Assembly (NCBI GenBank): GCA_039028795.1
Contig: JBCCHJ010000001.1
Span: 124,001-188,000, forward strand
Direction of reading: 5' to 3'
DNA: 64,000 nucleotides
DNA from: Thermohalobaculum sp039028795
GTDB taxonomy: Bacteria; Pseudomonadota; Alphaproteobacteria; Rhodobacterales; Rhodobacteraceae
Part shown: positions 62,885 through 64,000 of the stretch, one piece after another
Numbering within the stretch: position 1 is the first letter of the stretch
How the letters are laid out: each line of letters opens with the position of its first letter
Position numbers and translations under genes: made by a program
Notes under the pieces: model-generated
Seen by the model: only the letters and a program-made list of their open reading frames with translations
What the model was told of the DNA's origin: nothing
Database searches by the model: none

Positions 62885-63762
62885 CAACCTATCTTTTCGA
62901 TCGAATACCCAAAATGATGCACCCATCCGGCGAGGCGCCTATTCAACAAATTTAGGTCGGATTCGGCGACCGTATTGACCCAGCCATTCAAGATCGACAT
63001 CGAAGCCCCGAAGAACAGTTCTGGTTGTGAAGTAATGCCAGCTGCCCTGCAAATACCGTCTGCGCTGGCTTCGGGCTTTTCGGCGATCCCTTCGATTGTG
63101 AAACTGGCAATCTCCAAACCCTGTTCCGCCGCAATTTTCTGTGCATCCATCCATGCAGTGCAATATCCGGAGACCCACGCACAGCAATCACCCAGATCAT
63201 CGGGGCCCCACCGCATACCGCGCAGGGAATGGGCAATTGATCGGGGATCGCGCATCACATGAATGAACCCCGTCCCTGGCGCAATTTCAGCTAGAAAGTC
63301 CGGGGCCAGCAGGGCATGTGGCGTCTTTTCCAAAAAGACCCTCGGGATCAGGCCGGATGACGTCGAAAGCTGAGCGACCTCTCGCACCAATTGCTTAGAA
63401 GCTTGTCGGAACAGGTGGGTGTTCGTGCGCTCGAATGCACCAGATGGATGCGCATTGTTCAGAAAGTTTCTGAAAACCGTTCTCCAAGCCTCTCCTGGCG
63501 CGGCGGTTTTCAAACCGGGCTGACCAAATTGACCTTCGATCAGAGCATCGGTCAGCCTGATAAACTGTTGCCGGGCGACGGCAGCGCGATTTGGCGAGTA
63601 TCGTTCGACCATGCTGTGCCACAAATCGAGAAGCCCGTTCTTTTCAGTGAAAAGCTTCAATTCGATGTCCCGTATCGCTGAAACATCCGCGTGATTGGCC
63701 AATCGGTCAGCAACAAAAGATGTCCCGCTGCGCCCAGGACCGCCGATGAAGATTGTCCGCAT
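62794..63762 (-). CDS. Sulfotransferase family protein
   Basis: This 322-aa protein has the 5'-phosphosulfate loop GGPGRSGTSF and the 3'-phosphate motif HVMRDPRSIAHSL typical of PAPS sulfotransferases. The acceptor is unknown. The ATG follows AGGACAAATCAG. It is convergent with the hybrid kinase and overlaps its last 91 bp, and it starts 10 bp after the end of the next gene, probably an operon. Confidence 0.82.
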   Translation of the reverse strand: MRTIFIGGPGRSGTSFVADRLANHADVSAIRDIELKLFTEKNGLLDLWHSMVERYSPNRAAVARQQFIRLTDALIEGQFGQPGLKTAAPGEAWRTVFRNFLNNAHPSGAFERTNTHLFRQASKQLVREVAQLSTSSGLIPRVFLEKTPHALLAPDFLAEIAPGTGFIHVMRDPRSIAHSLRGMRWGPDDLGDCCAWVSGYCTAWMDAQKIAAEQGLEIASFTIEGIAEKPEASADGICRAAGITSQPELFFGASMSILNGWVNTVAESDLNLLNRRLAGWVHHFGYSIEKIGCQKSVDRAEISDNCLIPETASKDGVVEEVL

Positions 63763-63772
63763 CTGATTTGTC

Positions 63773-64000
63773 CTAGGCTACGACGCGGCCCGCGACGCCG
63801 CCCAAACGTACGAACGCACCAAAGCCGCCCCGAATTTCCTTCACATCCGCCAGATCTCGCGCTCGCGGATTGCGTTCGAGGTATGCACTTGCGTTGAAAT
63901 CTGGACCCGGATCTCTTCCTTCGCGGCTGCCATGTTTCAGGAAGTGCGCCAAAGGTGTTGAGATCTGCCCAAGACGGAACGCCGTCAGAAGGTCAGGATT
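63773..64000 (-). CDS. C-terminal end of a protein with HFLKHG-type repeats (partial)
   Basis: Only the last 75 codons are in the window, ending at TAG 63773-63775. The fragment includes AHFLKHGSREGRDPGPDF and YLERNPRARDL, a pattern found in repeat tails of glycosyltransferase- and sulfotransferase-linked glycan proteins. It is likely in an operon with the downstream sulfotransferase. Confidence 0.6.
   Translation of the reverse strand, partial: NPDLLTAFRLGQISTPLAHFLKHGSREGRDPGPDFNASAYLERNPRARDLADVKEIRGGFGAFVRLGGVAGRVVA

Overview
The window looks like a chromosomal segment of a marine alphaproteobacterium of the Rhodobacterales (Roseobacter group). This is inferred from gene content, not from a marker gene: up to three DMSP lyases of two families, MttB-type and GcvT-type methylated-amine enzymes, a DUF3445 N-demethylase, DUF3726, a fused PntA with PntB, ExoD and many LysR regulators. 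I see no rRNA, CRISPR array, insertion sequence or prophage. The one RNA gene I can support is a tRNA-Leu(CAA).

Layout. 0-6 kb: a giant minus-strand cellulase-like protein with GH5, CBM2-like and Calx-beta modules and a long internal duplication. 6.2-8.6 kb: tRNA-Leu, an SDR, ExoD and DsbB. 8.7-13.9 kb: a LysR gene divergent from a run of VOC protein, flavin-binding PNPOx-like protein, Asp/Glu-racemase-fold protein and copper amine oxidase, probably a catabolic operon for an amine or related acid. 14.2-17.2 kb: pntA-pntB, followed by a hairpin and a decayed TerB-like fragment. 17.8-19.9 kb: a TonB-dependent receptor gene broken by two frameshifts. 20.1-25.8 kb (minus strand): sulfotransferase, two paralogous exported proteins, DddP copy 1 and a rhodanese-like protein. 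26.1-29.0 kb: an aldo/keto reductase and a Tat-exported SDR, divergent from a LysR gene with a perfect 21-bp palindrome between them. 29.1-31.6 kb: a membrane-anchored patatin-like lipase.

31.7-43.1 kb: DddP copy 2, divergent from a methyltransferase/DUF3445 pair; then thiolase, YceI, a DddL-type cupin DMSP lyase, a frameshifted TIR-domain gene, a second rhodanese, acyl-CoA dehydrogenase, a SleB-type wall hydrolase, an FAD amine oxidase and a periplasmic protein. 43.2-47.7 kb (minus strand): class II aldolase, isoprenylcysteine-type methyltransferase, P450, lipoprotein and sulfatase. 47.8-50.7 kb: a secreted Cys-rich protein, divergent from a T4 Rnl1-like RNA ligase that has a structured leader. 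50.8-59.8 kb: a coupled set of M19 dipeptidase, GNAT, a 556-aa orphan and DUF3726, then an MttB-type methyltransferase, a LysR gene and a DMGDH/GcvT protein. 59.9-64 kb: STAS protein, RsbW-like kinase, hybrid histidine kinase, a sulfotransferase and the end of a further gene.

The common theme is use of algal and marine osmolytes: DMSP cleavage, N-methyl group oxidation, amine oxidation, sulfate-ester hydrolysis and possibly cellulose binding. The least explained parts are the clustered DMSP lyases with a TIR gene in the same operon, the RNA ligase leader, and the orphan module beside mttB. Two genes are broken by single-base indels, at least two of which lie in homopolymer runs, so sequencing error must be kept in mind as an alternative to true decay.
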